DNA of 64,000 nt, taken from contig NZ_JAHDTF010000010.1 in NCBI RefSeq assembly GCF_018531465.1, positions 1 to 64,000 of the forward strand. The letters run 5' to 3'. A program made the position numbers and the translations under genes. The DNA comes from Sphaerisporangium fuscum (lineage in GTDB: Bacteria > Actinomycetota > Actinomycetes > Streptosporangiales > Streptosporangiaceae). Shown one piece after another: positions 25,759 through 34,303 of the stretch. Position 1 is the first letter of the stretch. Every line of letters begins with the position of its first letter. The notes beneath the pieces were generated by a model. The model was given only the letters and a program-made list of their open reading frames with translations, did not search any database and had not been told where the DNA came from.

Positions 25759-26661
25759 ATGCCGGAAGCGACGCTTGGGGGGAGTGCGGCGGCGATCTCG
25801 GCGAGTGAGAACGCCGGAACGCAGGAAGCGTCGGCGCGCGCCGGAGGGGTGCGTGACGAGGCCGGCGGAGTTCCCGGCGACGACGAGCTCGCGGAGATCG
25901 GTTTGCGCTTCGAGGTGGACGGCGAGATCGCGACGATCACGCTGGACCGGCCGGAAAAGCGGAACGCACAAACGTTCGCGACCTGGTCGGCCCTTGCACG
26001 GATCGGCAGCACACTGCCGAAGCAGGTACGTGTCGTCGTGGTCCGAGGCGAGGGGCCGTCCTTCTCAGCGGGCATCGACCTGCGGATGTTCACCCCGGAG
26101 GGAGTGCCGGGGCAGGGGTCGTTCGCGTCGGCGGCCGCGCTCGACGGCGATGCCTTCGAGGAGCGGATCAGTCAGGCACAGGAGGGGTTCCTGTGGCTGC
26201 GCCGCCCCGACATCGTGTCGATCGCGGCGGTCCACGGGCACGCTATCGGGGCCGGCTTCCAGCTCGCCCTGGCCTGCGACCTGCGGGTCATCGCCGACGA
26301 CGCCAGATTCTGCATGAAGGAACCCGCGCTTGGGCTGGTCCCTGACCTGACCGGCACCAAGCCCCTGGTCGACATCGTCGGCCTGCCCAGAGCCGTCGAG
26401 ATCTGCCTCACCGCCCGCGTGGTCGAGGCCGAGGAGGCGCTCAGGCTGGGGCTCGCCGAGCAGCTCGTCCCGAGGGCCGAGCTCGAGGCGGCCACCCGAA
26501 GGCTCGCCTCCGCCCTGCTCTCGACGAACAGGGACGCGGCGGCGGCGACCAAGCGGCTGCTCCAGGGTGCCTCGGGGCGCACCTTGGAGGAGCAGGCCGC
26601 CGCCGAGAGGATCGAGCAGGCCGCCCGCGTCCGAGCCCTGTTCGGCGGCCAGGGGGGCTGA
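25759..26661 (+). CDS. enoyl-CoA hydratase/isomerase family protein
   Basis: A 300-residue crotonase-superfamily protein. After a 45-residue Ala/Gly/Glu-rich N-terminal extension that lacks family homology, the crotonase core begins at LRFEVDGEIATITLDRPEKRNAQ. The CoA-binding oxyanion segment is GPSFSAGIDLRMF, and the second oxyanion region is AAVHGHAIGAGFQLALACDLRVIADDARF. The usual two catalytic Glu of true hydratases are only partly kept (CMKEPALGLVPDLTG), so isomerase or another CoA chemistry is possible. TAGAAT near 25687 may be its -10 box. It lies downstream of the HTH gene in an arrangement common in actinomycetes. Confidence 0.88.
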   Translation: MPEATLGGSAAAISASENAGTQEASARAGGVRDEAGGVPGDDELAEIGLRFEVDGEIATITLDRPEKRNAQTFATWSALARIGSTLPKQVRVVVVRGEGPSFSAGIDLRMFTPEGVPGQGSFASAAALDGDAFEERISQAQEGFLWLRRPDIVSIAAVHGHAIGAGFQLALACDLRVIADDARFCMKEPALGLVPDLTGTKPLVDIVGLPRAVEICLTARVVEAEEALRLGLAEQLVPRAELEAATRRLASALLSTNRDAAAATKRLLQGASGRTLEEQAAAERIEQAARVRALFGGQGG

Positions 26662-26851
26662 TCACGGCCGAAGGCGGCGGCGCGCGAGCGGCCGCCCAGC
26701 GGAGGGATCACCGTCGCCGGGAGGAGATCGATCGTTCGCCAGAAGCTGAGCCGGGAATGGCCCGACCGGTTCGCATGCTTCGCCGGAATGAGGAGACGGA
26801 GGGCGTGCCCCCGTCTCCCGGGACGCGGGGAAAGGAACGGCGAAGGACGAC

Positions 26852-28726
26852 ATGGCGATGATGCACGGGGGATACGGGCCCCAGGTGATGCGGTCCCTGC
26901 GGCGCGACAGTTCGGTGACCAAGGAGCGGCTCACACCGGGCACGGTGCCCCGTATCGCCCGCTACGCCAAGCCCTACCGCTGGCAGATCGCCGCGTTCCT
27001 GGCGCTGGTGGTGCTCGACGCGGTCATCGTCGTCGCCAAGCCGCTGCTGCTGAAGTCGATCATCGACGAGGGCATCCTGCCGCGCCGCACCGGCGTCGTC
27101 GTGGCGCTCTCGCTGGTCATCGCGGGCCTGGCGGTGCTGGACGCCGGGCTCGGGCTGGTGCAGCGCTGGTTCTCCGCGCGCATCGGTGAGGGCCTGATCT
27201 ACGACCTGCGCACCGAGGTCTTCGACCACGTGCAGCGCATGCCCGTGGCGTTCTTCATGCGGGCCCAGACCGGCGCGCTGGTCTCCCGGCTGAACAGCGA
27301 CGTCATCGGCGCGCAGCGCGCCCTGACCAGCACCCTGTCGTCGGTGGTGTCCAACGTCGTCAGCCTCGTCATGGTGCTCGGCGCGATGCTGGTGCTGTCG
27401 TGGCAGGTCACGCTGGTGGCGCTGGTGCTGCTGCCGGTCTTCATCTTCCCGGCCCGCTGGGTGGGGCGCCGCATGTCGGGGCTGACCCGCGAGCAGATGC
27501 AGCTGGACGCCGAGATGAGCTCGGTGATGACCGAGCGCTTCAACGTCGCCGGCGCGATGGTCGCCAAGCTGTACGGCCGCCCCGACGACGAGGCGCACCA
27601 CTTCGGCGACCGCGCCGGCCGGGTGCGCGACGTCGGCATCACCGTCGCCATGTACGGCACGGTGTTCCGGATCGCGCTCGGCCTGGTCGCCGCCCTCGCC
27701 ACCGCCCTGGTGTACGGGGTGGGCGGCGCGCTGGTCGTGGACGGCGCCTTCGCCATCGGTACCCTGGTGGCCCTCGCGGCCATGCTCATGCGCCTGTACG
27801 GGCCGCTGACGAGCCTGTCGAACGTCCACGTCGACGTCATGACCGCGCTCGTCAGCTTCGACCGGGTCTTCGAGGTGCTCGACCTGAAGCCCATGGTCTC
27901 CGAGAGCCCGGACGCGCGGCCGGTCCCGGACGGGCCGGTCACCATCGACTTCGACGACGTCCGGTTCCGCTACCCGGCCGCCGAGGAGGTCTCCCTGGCC
28001 TCGCTGGAGTCGGTGGCGCGCCCAGACACCGGGCCGAGCCAGGAGGTGCTGAAGGGGGTCGGCTTCACCGCCCGCCCGGGCGAGCTGATCGCCCTGGTCG
28101 GGCACTCCGGCGCGGGCAAGACCACGATCACCTCGCTGGTCTCCCGGCTGTACGACGTCACCGGCGGCGCGGTACGGGTCAACGGCCTCGACGTGCGCGA
28201 GGCCACCCTCGACTCGCTGCGCGAGACCGTAGGCGTGGTCATGCAGGACGCCCACCTGTTCCACGACACCATCGGCGCCAACCTCCGCTACGCCCGGCCC
28301 GGCGCGACCGACGAGGAGATCTGGGAGGCCCTGCGCGCCGCGCAGATCGGCGAGCTGGTCGAGTCGCTGCCCGACGGCCTGGACACGGTGGTCGGCGACC
28401 GCGGGTACCGCCTGTCGGGCGGCGAGAAGCAGCGGATCGCCCTGGCGCGCCTGCTGCTGAAGGCGCCCCGCGTGGTGGTTCTCGACGAGGCCACCGCCCA
28501 CCTCGACTCCGAGTCCGAGGCGGCCGTGCAGCGGGCGCTGAAGTCGGCCCTGGCCGGCCGCACGTCCCTGGTGATCGCCCACCGGCTCTCCACGATCCGC
28601 GAGGCCGACATGATCCTCGTCGTGCAGGACGGCCGCGTCGTGGAGCGCGGGCGCCACGACGACCTGCTGGCCGCGGGCGGCGCCTACGCCGAGCTGTACC
28701 GGACCCAGTTCGAACACCAGCGGTGA
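26852..28726 (+). CDS. ABC transporter, type IV exporter half-transporter
   Basis: A 624-residue protein with an N-terminal transmembrane domain of six helices (about residues 40-350) fused to one nucleotide-binding domain (about 360-620). Walker A is GHSGAGKT, the signature LSGGEKQR, Walker B VVVLDEATAHLDSES, and the H-loop IAHRLSTI. The Glu after Walker B is present, so ATP hydrolysis should be normal. It would act as a homodimer or with a distant partner. Members export lipids, peptides or drugs; the substrate cannot be told. GAAGGACGAC precedes the ATG. It is convergent with the sulfotransferase gene. Confidence 0.92.
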   Translation: MAMMHGGYGPQVMRSLRRDSSVTKERLTPGTVPRIARYAKPYRWQIAAFLALVVLDAVIVVAKPLLLKSIIDEGILPRRTGVVVALSLVIAGLAVLDAGLGLVQRWFSARIGEGLIYDLRTEVFDHVQRMPVAFFMRAQTGALVSRLNSDVIGAQRALTSTLSSVVSNVVSLVMVLGAMLVLSWQVTLVALVLLPVFIFPARWVGRRMSGLTREQMQLDAEMSSVMTERFNVAGAMVAKLYGRPDDEAHHFGDRAGRVRDVGITVAMYGTVFRIALGLVAALATALVYGVGGALVVDGAFAIGTLVALAAMLMRLYGPLTSLSNVHVDVMTALVSFDRVFEVLDLKPMVSESPDARPVPDGPVTIDFDDVRFRYPAAEEVSLASLESVARPDTGPSQEVLKGVGFTARPGELIALVGHSGAGKTTITSLVSRLYDVTGGAVRVNGLDVREATLDSLRETVGVVMQDAHLFHDTIGANLRYARPGATDEEIWEALRAAQIGELVESLPDGLDTVVGDRGYRLSGGEKQRIALARLLLKAPRVVVLDEATAHLDSESEAAVQRALKSALAGRTSLVIAHRLSTIREADMILVVQDGRVVERGRHDDLLAAGGAYAELYRTQFEHQR

Positions 28727-28732
28727 CCGCCG

Positions 28733-28749
28733 CGGGGGCGCATCCCCCG
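28733..28749. terminator. short hairpin between convergent genes
   Basis: CGGGGG (28733-28738) and CCCCCG (28744-28749) pair around a five-base loop, followed by GTTT. It lies between the ABC exporter and the sulfotransferase and is a modest terminator candidate. Confidence 0.45.
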
Positions 28750-28760
28750 GTTTCGGCGTG

Positions 28761-29645
28761 TCACATGTAGCCGAGCCGGGTCAGCTCCTCCTTGGCGATC
28801 TTCTCCACCAGGGCGGCGTCGTCGGGCTTGAGGCGCGAGCGCCACGCGCCGACCTTCGGGGCCGCCGCGCCGTACAGCGCGACCTTGGAGACGCGGCTCT
28901 CCAGGAAGGCCGACACGGTGGCGATGGTCTCGGCGGGTGAGGCGGCCATGTCCTCGTAGCGGATCGTGAGGAGCTGGTCCTTCGGCATCTCTTGGCGCAG
29001 CGCGGCGCTCAGGCGGACGGCGCTGCGCCAGCGCAGTGCGCACTTGCCCGCCGAGCTCATCCGCGTCCACTTGTCGCGGTGCTCGCCGGAGTTGACCCCG
29101 AGGAAGGGGTTGGGGAACTCGGTCTCGTCGCTCAGCATGCTGGTGCGGAACAGGCTCATGGAGGCGCGGTCGGCGAGCATGTCGGCGGCGACGTCCCTGC
29201 CGTCGCGGATGAGCTGGACGAAGCGCGCGTCGGGGAAGGCCTGGATCAGCACCGGCGCGCTGTAGAGCAGGTCGGGGTTGGCGTCGCCGAACCTCACGAT
29301 CGTGCCGGGGGAGGCGCAGGGGCCCTCGCCGGTGACCGCTCCGGCGTCCCTGCAGGGCGCCGGGCACTCCGCGCAGGCCCCGGGGACGATCTGCCAGGCC
29401 TCGGCGAGCGCGTCGCGCAGCACCCGCACGGCGCCGCCGCCCTTCCTCCGCATGATCGACGGGCGCCGGGCGAAGGCGTACACGACGTGCGCGACGGCGG
29501 CCCGTCCCATGGTGACGTGGAAGCCGGGGGAACGCTTGAGGGCACGCGCCAGGAGGTCCGCGCCCGAGTGGGGGGCGCCGAGCACGAACACGGGTCTACG
29601 GACCTTGATGCCGTTGACCACGAGGATGTGGGGCGGGGGTCGCAT
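28761..29645 (-). CDS. sulfotransferase family protein
   Basis: A 294-residue PAPS-type sulfotransferase. The 5'-phosphosulfate-binding loop is VFVLGAPHSGADLLARAL (about residues 19-36), and the 3'-phosphate-binding segment is FVQLIRDGRDVAADML (about 141-156). The KDQLLTIRYEDMAASP segment is the usual later landmark. An insert at about residues 95-112 holds a cluster of four Cys (ACAECPAPCRD, GPC) that could bind a metal or form disulfides and is not part of the core fold. The acceptor is unknown. It lies between an ABC exporter and an LD-carboxypeptidase, neither of which predicts it. Confidence 0.82.
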   Translation of the reverse strand: MRPPPHILVVNGIKVRRPVFVLGAPHSGADLLARALKRSPGFHVTMGRAAVAHVVYAFARRPSIMRRKGGGAVRVLRDALAEAWQIVPGACAECPAPCRDAGAVTGEGPCASPGTIVRFGDANPDLLYSAPVLIQAFPDARFVQLIRDGRDVAADMLADRASMSLFRTSMLSDETEFPNPFLGVNSGEHRDKWTRMSSAGKCALRWRSAVRLSAALRQEMPKDQLLTIRYEDMAASPAETIATVSAFLESRVSKVALYGAAAPKVGAWRSRLKPDDAALVEKIAKEELTRLGYM

Positions 29646-29800
29646 AAGTAAGGACAGTCTGACACCCTTTGCGAGGTGAGCGAACCGGTCACGCCCCGCC
29701 CGTCGGTGGCATGTGACGCGACCGGGGTAAGAGTACCCACAACAGGGGATTTATCCGTGCACTTCGAACCATGCACCCTCGCTGATGAGGGGACCGGCCG

Positions 29801-30730
29801 ATGAGCGGCCGGCGGCTGTGGATCCCGGCCCGCCTGCGTCCTGGCGACCGGGTCGCCGTCGTCGCGCCCTCCGGCCCCGTCGACCCGGTACGGCTCGCGC
29901 GCGGCAGGCAGGTGCTCACCGAGAAGCTCGGCCTCGACGTGGTCGTCATGCCCAGGGTGCTCAACCGGCGCGGCTACCTCGCCGGGTCCGACGCCGGCCG
30001 GGCGGCCGACCTGCAGGAGGCCTGGCTGGACCCCGAGGTGCGGGCGGTGATCTGCGCCCGCGGCGGATACGGCGCCACCCGGCTGCTCGACCTGTTCGAC
30101 TGGCCCGCCATGGCGGCGGCCCGGCCCAAGATCCTGCTCGGGTCGAGCGACATCACGGCGCTGCACCAGGCCTTCGCCGTACGGCTCGGGGTGGCCAGTT
30201 GCTTCGGCCCGATGCCGGCCTGCGAGACGATCGCCGACGAGACCGGCCCGGAGCCCGCCACCCTCGCCCACCTGCGCGCGTCGCTGTTCGAGCCCGGACT
30301 GCCCGACCCGGTGGCCGCCGAGCAGGTGATCGTCCCCGGTCACGCCGAGGGGCCGCTCACCGGGGGCAACCTGGCGCTGCTCGCGGCGCTGTGCGGCACC
30401 CCCTACGCCATGCGGGCCGAGGGGCGCATCGTGCTGCTGGAGGACGTCGGGGAGGAGCCGTACCGCATCGACCGCATGCTCACCCAGCTCCTCCAGGCCG
30501 GCTGCCTGGAGGGCGCCGTGGGCATCGCGCTCGGCTCCTGGGTGGACTGCGGCGATCCGATGAACGTGCTGGTCGACAGGCTGGCCCCGCTGGGCGTGCC
30601 CATGATCGCCGGCCTGCCGATCGGCCACGGCACACCACAGTTCACCGCCTGGTTGGGGGCGGACGCGGCCATTGATACGGAATCGTGCTCTTTGACTTGC
30701 CTGTTCCGCGACCCGGCGACGACACTGTAG
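29801..30730 (+). CDS. LD-carboxypeptidase (muramoyltetrapeptide carboxypeptidase, S66 family)
   Basis: A 309-residue serine peptidase that removes the terminal D-Ala from muramoyl tetrapeptides during cell-wall recycling. The catalytic triad is visible: Ser116 in LLGSSDITALH, Glu214 in VLLEDVGEEPYRIDR, and His276 in LPIGHGTPQ. The N-terminal LRPGDRVAVVAPSGPV and the ARGGYGATRLLDLFD segment are family landmarks. No signal peptide is present, so it is cytosolic, as is usual. GAGGGGACC precedes the ATG. The next gene starts 41 bases downstream, possibly as part of the same transcript. Confidence 0.93.
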   Translation: MSGRRLWIPARLRPGDRVAVVAPSGPVDPVRLARGRQVLTEKLGLDVVVMPRVLNRRGYLAGSDAGRAADLQEAWLDPEVRAVICARGGYGATRLLDLFDWPAMAAARPKILLGSSDITALHQAFAVRLGVASCFGPMPACETIADETGPEPATLAHLRASLFEPGLPDPVAAEQVIVPGHAEGPLTGGNLALLAALCGTPYAMRAEGRIVLLEDVGEEPYRIDRMLTQLLQAGCLEGAVGIALGSWVDCGDPMNVLVDRLAPLGVPMIAGLPIGHGTPQFTAWLGADAAIDTESCSLTCLFRDPATTL

Positions 30731-30771
30731 GGCCAGGTCCGGGGAAGACAGCTGCAGTTGGGAGCCTTCGC

Positions 30772-31683
30772 GTGGGCTTGTTCAGGCGGAACCGGAACCG
30801 CGACCGGCGGGCCGGCGTGCCACGCCGCCCGATCGAGGACGTCGATCTCGACTCCCTGCTCGCGCTCGTGGCCGACAACCTCGGCTACGACTGCGCGTTC
30901 GACGCCGACGGCTCCTCGCTCACCCTCAGCGGCCCCCGGCACGTCACCGTACGGCTGTCCGGGCTGCGCCGCGAGGCCGTGCGGCGGCCCCGCGAGGACT
31001 GGCCCGTGCTCGTCTCCGGGCACCTGACCCGCGCCGTCTCCCGGGCCGACGGCCTGCCCGACGTGTGCGACCTGCCGCAGGTCCGCCCGCTGCTGCGCAC
31101 CCGCGTCGTGCGCGCCGAGGACCTCGGCGACGACCCCTCCCGGCTGATCGGCCGTCACATCGGCTCCGACCTGGTGGAGATCCTCACCGTGTCCGGCCGC
31201 GCGGTACGCCCCGAGGAGGCCTTCTGCTGGCCCCTCCCGCCCGGCGAGGCCCTCGACGTGGCCGTCGGCAACGTGCTGGCCGACGAGAAGCTGTCGGCCG
31301 AGCGCGTCGACCTCGACGGCACCCCGGCGTGGGTCATGACGGGCTCGGCCGAGAGCGCCGCCGTCCACCTGCGCCGGATCGGTGACTACCTGCCGGCCGC
31401 GCCCGACGGCCTCATGGTGGCGCTTCCCCGCCCCGGCGAGATGGTCGTGCATCCCATCGGCGGCCTGTCGGTGATGCGGGCCATCGAACGGCTGTGGCTG
31501 CTCGCCCGCCGCGAGTACCACTCGCACGACGACGGGCTCAGCCCGCACGTCTACTGGTGGCACCGCGGGCGGCTGGCCCGCATCGAGACCGAACTGGTCG
31601 ACCAGAACGGCCAGCGCCGCCTGGTGGTGACCCCGCCCCCGGAGTTCGCCCGCCTGCTCGCCACCTTCGCCCAGGGCCACTAG
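30772..31683 (+). CDS. conserved protein of unknown function
   Basis: A 303-residue soluble protein. The GTG at 30772 is favoured by GGGAG eight bases upstream; the open frame extends further 5' only into the end of the LD-carboxypeptidase gene. After a basic N-terminus (FRRNRNRDRRAG) it has alternating alpha/beta sequence with landmarks GYDCAFDADGSSLTLSGP, SRLIGRHIGSDLVEIL, FCWPLPPGEALDVAVGNVLADEK and LMVALPRPGEMVVHPIGG. The middle faintly recalls the DUF1444 (YtpQ) layout, in which a WP-rich segment precedes a DxAxxNL helix and a substrate-like beta hairpin, but I cannot confirm this. No catalytic motif is evident. It may be co-transcribed with the gene before it. Confidence 0.7.
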   Translation: MGLFRRNRNRDRRAGVPRRPIEDVDLDSLLALVADNLGYDCAFDADGSSLTLSGPRHVTVRLSGLRREAVRRPREDWPVLVSGHLTRAVSRADGLPDVCDLPQVRPLLRTRVVRAEDLGDDPSRLIGRHIGSDLVEILTVSGRAVRPEEAFCWPLPPGEALDVAVGNVLADEKLSAERVDLDGTPAWVMTGSAESAAVHLRRIGDYLPAAPDGLMVALPRPGEMVVHPIGGLSVMRAIERLWLLARREYHSHDDGLSPHVYWWHRGRLARIETELVDQNGQRRLVVTPPPEFARLLATFAQGH

Positions 31684-31695
31684 CGGATCAAGGGT

Positions 31696-31724
31696 CGCCC
31701 GGGTGAGGTCTCCCACCGGGGGCG
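31696..31724 (+). terminator. imperfect GC-rich hairpin after the unknown gene
   Basis: CGCCCGGGTGAG pairs imperfectly with CCCACCGGGGGCG. It follows the stop at 31683 and precedes the convergent GH15 gene. There is no T-run, so termination strength is uncertain. Confidence 0.35.
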
Positions 31725-31787
31725 ATGCCGCGGGCCCAAGGAACGAGGCTGGATCCAGGGCACACCCGGTGAAGTGGGCGGCGGGGA

Positions 31788-33593
31788 CTACCCGCGCAGC
31801 TCGGCGTAGCGGGGCGTGCAGCTCGCCCGCGACAGGGTGTGGGCGGTGTGGATCAGCGGGACATGGCTGAAGGCCTGCGGGAAGTTGCCCACCTGGCGGC
31901 CATAGCGCGGGTCGTACTCCTCGGCGAGCAGCCCGACGTCGTTGCGCAGCGCCAGCAGCCTCTCGAACAGCTCGACCGCCTCGCGCCGCCGGCCGGCCAT
32001 CGCCCGCGCCTCGGCGAGCCAGAAGCTGCACGCCAGGAACGCCCCCTCCCCGCCGGACAGGCCGTCGACGGTGCTCCGCTCGGCCAGCGGGTAGCGCAGC
32101 AGGAAGCCGTCGGACATCAGCTCGCGCTCGACCGCGTCGATCGTGCCGATCACCCGGGGGTCGTCCGGCGGCAGGAACCCGGTCTGCGGGATCAGCAGCA
32201 GCGAGGCGTCGAGCTCGTGCGAGTCGTACGACTGGGTGAAGGTGTTCCTCGCCGGGTCGTAGCCCTTCTCCAGCACCTCGGCGTGGATGCGGTCGCGCAG
32301 CACGCGCCAGCGGTCGAGCGGGCCGCTCTGCCCGAACATCTCCACCTGCTTGATCGCCCGGTCGGCGGCGACCCAGGCCATCACCTTGGAGTGGACGAAG
32401 TGCCGGCGCGGCCCCCGGATCTCCCACAGGCCCTCGTCGGGCTCGTCCCAGTGGGATTCGAGGAAGTCCATCAGCGACCGCTGGATCGACCAGGTGCGCT
32501 GGCTGGCCATGAGGCCCGACGCCCGCGAGACGAACAGGCAGTTCAGCACCTCGCCGTAGACGTCGAGCTGCAACTGCTCGACCGCGCCGTTGCCGATGCG
32601 CACCGGGCGGGAGTCCTCGTAGCCGTCGAGCCAGGGGACCTCCATCTCGGGCAGGCGGCGCTCGCCCGCCACGCCGTACATGATCTGCAGGTCCTGGGGG
32701 CGGCCGGCGATCGCGCGCAGCAGCCACTCGCGCCAGTCGCGGGCCTCCTCGACGTACCCGGCGCAGATCAGCGCGTCGAGCGTCATGGTGGCGTCGCGCA
32801 GCCAGCAGTAGCGGTAGTCCCAGTTGCGCTCGCCGCCGAGGTCCTCGGGCAGGGAGGTGGTGGGCGCGGCCACGATGCCGCCGGTGGGGGCGTACGTCAG
32901 CGCCTTCAGGGTGATCAGCGAGCGGAGCACGGGCTCCTCCCACTGCTGCTCGGTGCGCGGCTCGCACCGGGCCGACCACCGCTTCCAGATCGCCTCGGTC
33001 TCCGCCAGCTCCACGATCGGGTCGATCTGCTCGGGGACCGAGGAGTGGGAGGGGTGCCAGGTGAACACGAACGGCATGCGGTCGCCCGCCGACAGCCGGA
33101 AGGTCGCCTTGTGGGCGTAGTCGCCGCCCTGGAGCGGCACGGGGGAGTGCACCCAGACCGAGTCGGGCCCGCCGACCGCCTGCAGCAGGCCGTTGCTGCG
33201 GCGGACCCAGGGCACGATACGGCCGTAGTCGAAGCGGATGCGGATCTCGGTGGCCATCTCGACGCTGCCGGCGACGCACTCCACGATGCGCACCAGGTCG
33301 GGGTTGGCCTGCCGGGGCGGCATGAAGTCGGTCACCCGGACCGTGCCGCTCTCGGTGTCCCACTCGGTCTCGAGGATCAGCGTGCCCTCGCGGTAACGGC
33401 GCCTGGTGCTCAGCTGCCGGCCGGGCCCCGCGGGGCCGATCCACCAGTGGCCGTTGCGCTCCTCCCCCAGCAGCGCCGCGAAGCAGGCGGGGGAGTCGAA
33501 ACGGGGCAGGCAGAGCCAGTCGATGGAACCGTCACGGCCGACCAGGGCGGCCGACTGCATGTCGCCGATCATGGCGTAGTCCTCGATCCGCAT
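31788..33593 (-). CDS. glycoside hydrolase family 15 protein (glucoamylase/trehalase-like)
   Basis: A 601-residue cytosolic alpha-glucan or trehalose hydrolase. The N-terminal beta domain (about residues 1-230) begins IEDYAMIGDMQSAALVGRDGSIDWLCLPRFDSPACFA, the standard GH15 opening. The (alpha/alpha)6 barrel has EDLGGERNWDYRYCWLRDATMTL, LWEIRGPRRHFVHSKVMAWVAADRA and the late GLLAEEYDPRYGRQVGNFPQAFSHVPLI, which bear the acid/base Glu residues. Actinobacterial enzymes of this kind include GH15 trehalases. The ATG at 33593 is preferred because TAGCGT, a -10 box, ends seven bases upstream (33601-33606, minus strand), fitting a leaderless transcript; an in-frame GTG lies nine bases further 5'. It follows the YczE gene on the same strand. 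Confidence 0.9.
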   Translation of the reverse strand: MRIEDYAMIGDMQSAALVGRDGSIDWLCLPRFDSPACFAALLGEERNGHWWIGPAGPGRQLSTRRRYREGTLILETEWDTESGTVRVTDFMPPRQANPDLVRIVECVAGSVEMATEIRIRFDYGRIVPWVRRSNGLLQAVGGPDSVWVHSPVPLQGGDYAHKATFRLSAGDRMPFVFTWHPSHSSVPEQIDPIVELAETEAIWKRWSARCEPRTEQQWEEPVLRSLITLKALTYAPTGGIVAAPTTSLPEDLGGERNWDYRYCWLRDATMTLDALICAGYVEEARDWREWLLRAIAGRPQDLQIMYGVAGERRLPEMEVPWLDGYEDSRPVRIGNGAVEQLQLDVYGEVLNCLFVSRASGLMASQRTWSIQRSLMDFLESHWDEPDEGLWEIRGPRRHFVHSKVMAWVAADRAIKQVEMFGQSGPLDRWRVLRDRIHAEVLEKGYDPARNTFTQSYDSHELDASLLLIPQTGFLPPDDPRVIGTIDAVERELMSDGFLLRYPLAERSTVDGLSGGEGAFLACSFWLAEARAMAGRRREAVELFERLLALRNDVGLLAEEYDPRYGRQVGNFPQAFSHVPLIHTAHTLSRASCTPRYAELRG

Positions 33594-33612
33594 GCCCGTC
33601 ACGCTAGTACGC

Positions 33613-34239
33613 CTACGCGGATTCCGCAGATCGGTGGGGGCGGGGACGCATGAGCGGCATGAAGAACTGGGTGAGGGGGCCGATCGTGACGGCGAAGACG
33701 ACGGTGCCCACGCCCACCGTGCCGCCGAGCAGCCAGCCGGTGGCGAGCACGGTCAGTTCGATGACGGTGCGGGCCAGGCGGATCGACAGCCCCAGCCGGT
33801 TGAGGCCGGTCATCAGCCCGTCGCGCGGGCCGGGGCCGAGGCCCGCGCCGATGTACAGGCCGGTGGCGGCCGCGACGAGCACGACGGCGGTGACCAGGTA
33901 GAGCCAGCGCGCCGCGAGGTGGCCCGGCGTCGGGGCGAGCCAGATGGTGGCGTCGGCCGAGAGTCCGACGAGGACGATGTTGCTGATCGTGCCGATCCCC
34001 GGACGTTGCCGGAGGGGGATCCAGAAGAGCATCACCAGGGCGCCGACGACGATGATCCAGGTGCCGATCGACCAGCCGGTGCGGATGGAGAGCCCCTGGT
34101 GGAACACGTCCCAGGGGTCGTTGCCGAGCCCCGACTCGACCTGGAGCCCGATCCCGGCCCCGTACAGTGCGAGCCCGGCGTACAGGCGGAGGAGGCGGCT
34201 GGGGAACGAACCGAGGCTCGGAAGGGATATCTCACTCAT
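33613..34239 (-). CDS. YczE family membrane protein
   Basis: A 208-residue integral membrane protein with about five or six hydrophobic helices. The segment GLQVESGLGNDPWDVFHQGLS followed by GTWIIVVGALVMLFWIPLRQRPGIGTISN is characteristic of the YitT/YczE family. It is divergent from a MocR-type regulator, the conserved YczE/YczR pairing described in Bacillus and actinomycetes, so it is almost certainly that regulator's target. Function is unknown for the family; transport of a pyridoxal-related or amino compound has been suggested on the basis of the regulator class. The GH15 gene begins 20 bases past its stop, with its own promoter signals. Confidence 0.85.
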   Translation of the reverse strand: MSEISLPSLGSFPSRLLRLYAGLALYGAGIGLQVESGLGNDPWDVFHQGLSIRTGWSIGTWIIVVGALVMLFWIPLRQRPGIGTISNIVLVGLSADATIWLAPTPGHLAARWLYLVTAVVLVAAATGLYIGAGLGPGPRDGLMTGLNRLGLSIRLARTVIELTVLATGWLLGGTVGVGTVVFAVTIGPLTQFFMPLMRPRPHRSAESA

Positions 34240-34262
34240 AGTGCAGGTAATGCTCTGATGCC

Positions 34263-34287
34263 ATTGGCTTGCCTATAAAGGGCCAAT
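34263..34287. promoter_or_regulatory. inverted ATTGGC/GCCAAT in the YczE-MocR intergenic region
   Basis: ATTGGC (34263-34268) and GCCAAT (34282-34287) are perfectly inverted across a 13-base spacer containing TATAAA (34274-34279), a probable -10 for the MocR gene. The 64-base intergenic region serves both divergent genes, so this is a good operator candidate for the MocR protein. Confidence 0.5.
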
Positions 34288-34303
34288 CAGAGAAAGTGGC
34301 CTG

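Noticed and set aside
26708-28717. Long minus-strand frame opposite the ABC exporter
   Set aside because: It is the antisense of a gene with all ABC motifs, and its residues are Gly/His/Arg-rich low-complexity.
30403-33444. 1013-codon minus-strand frame across the LD-carboxypeptidase, the unknown gene and part of GH15
   Set aside because: It runs over three genes with clear family motifs and shows antisense-type composition; the GH15 gene on the same strand uses another frame.
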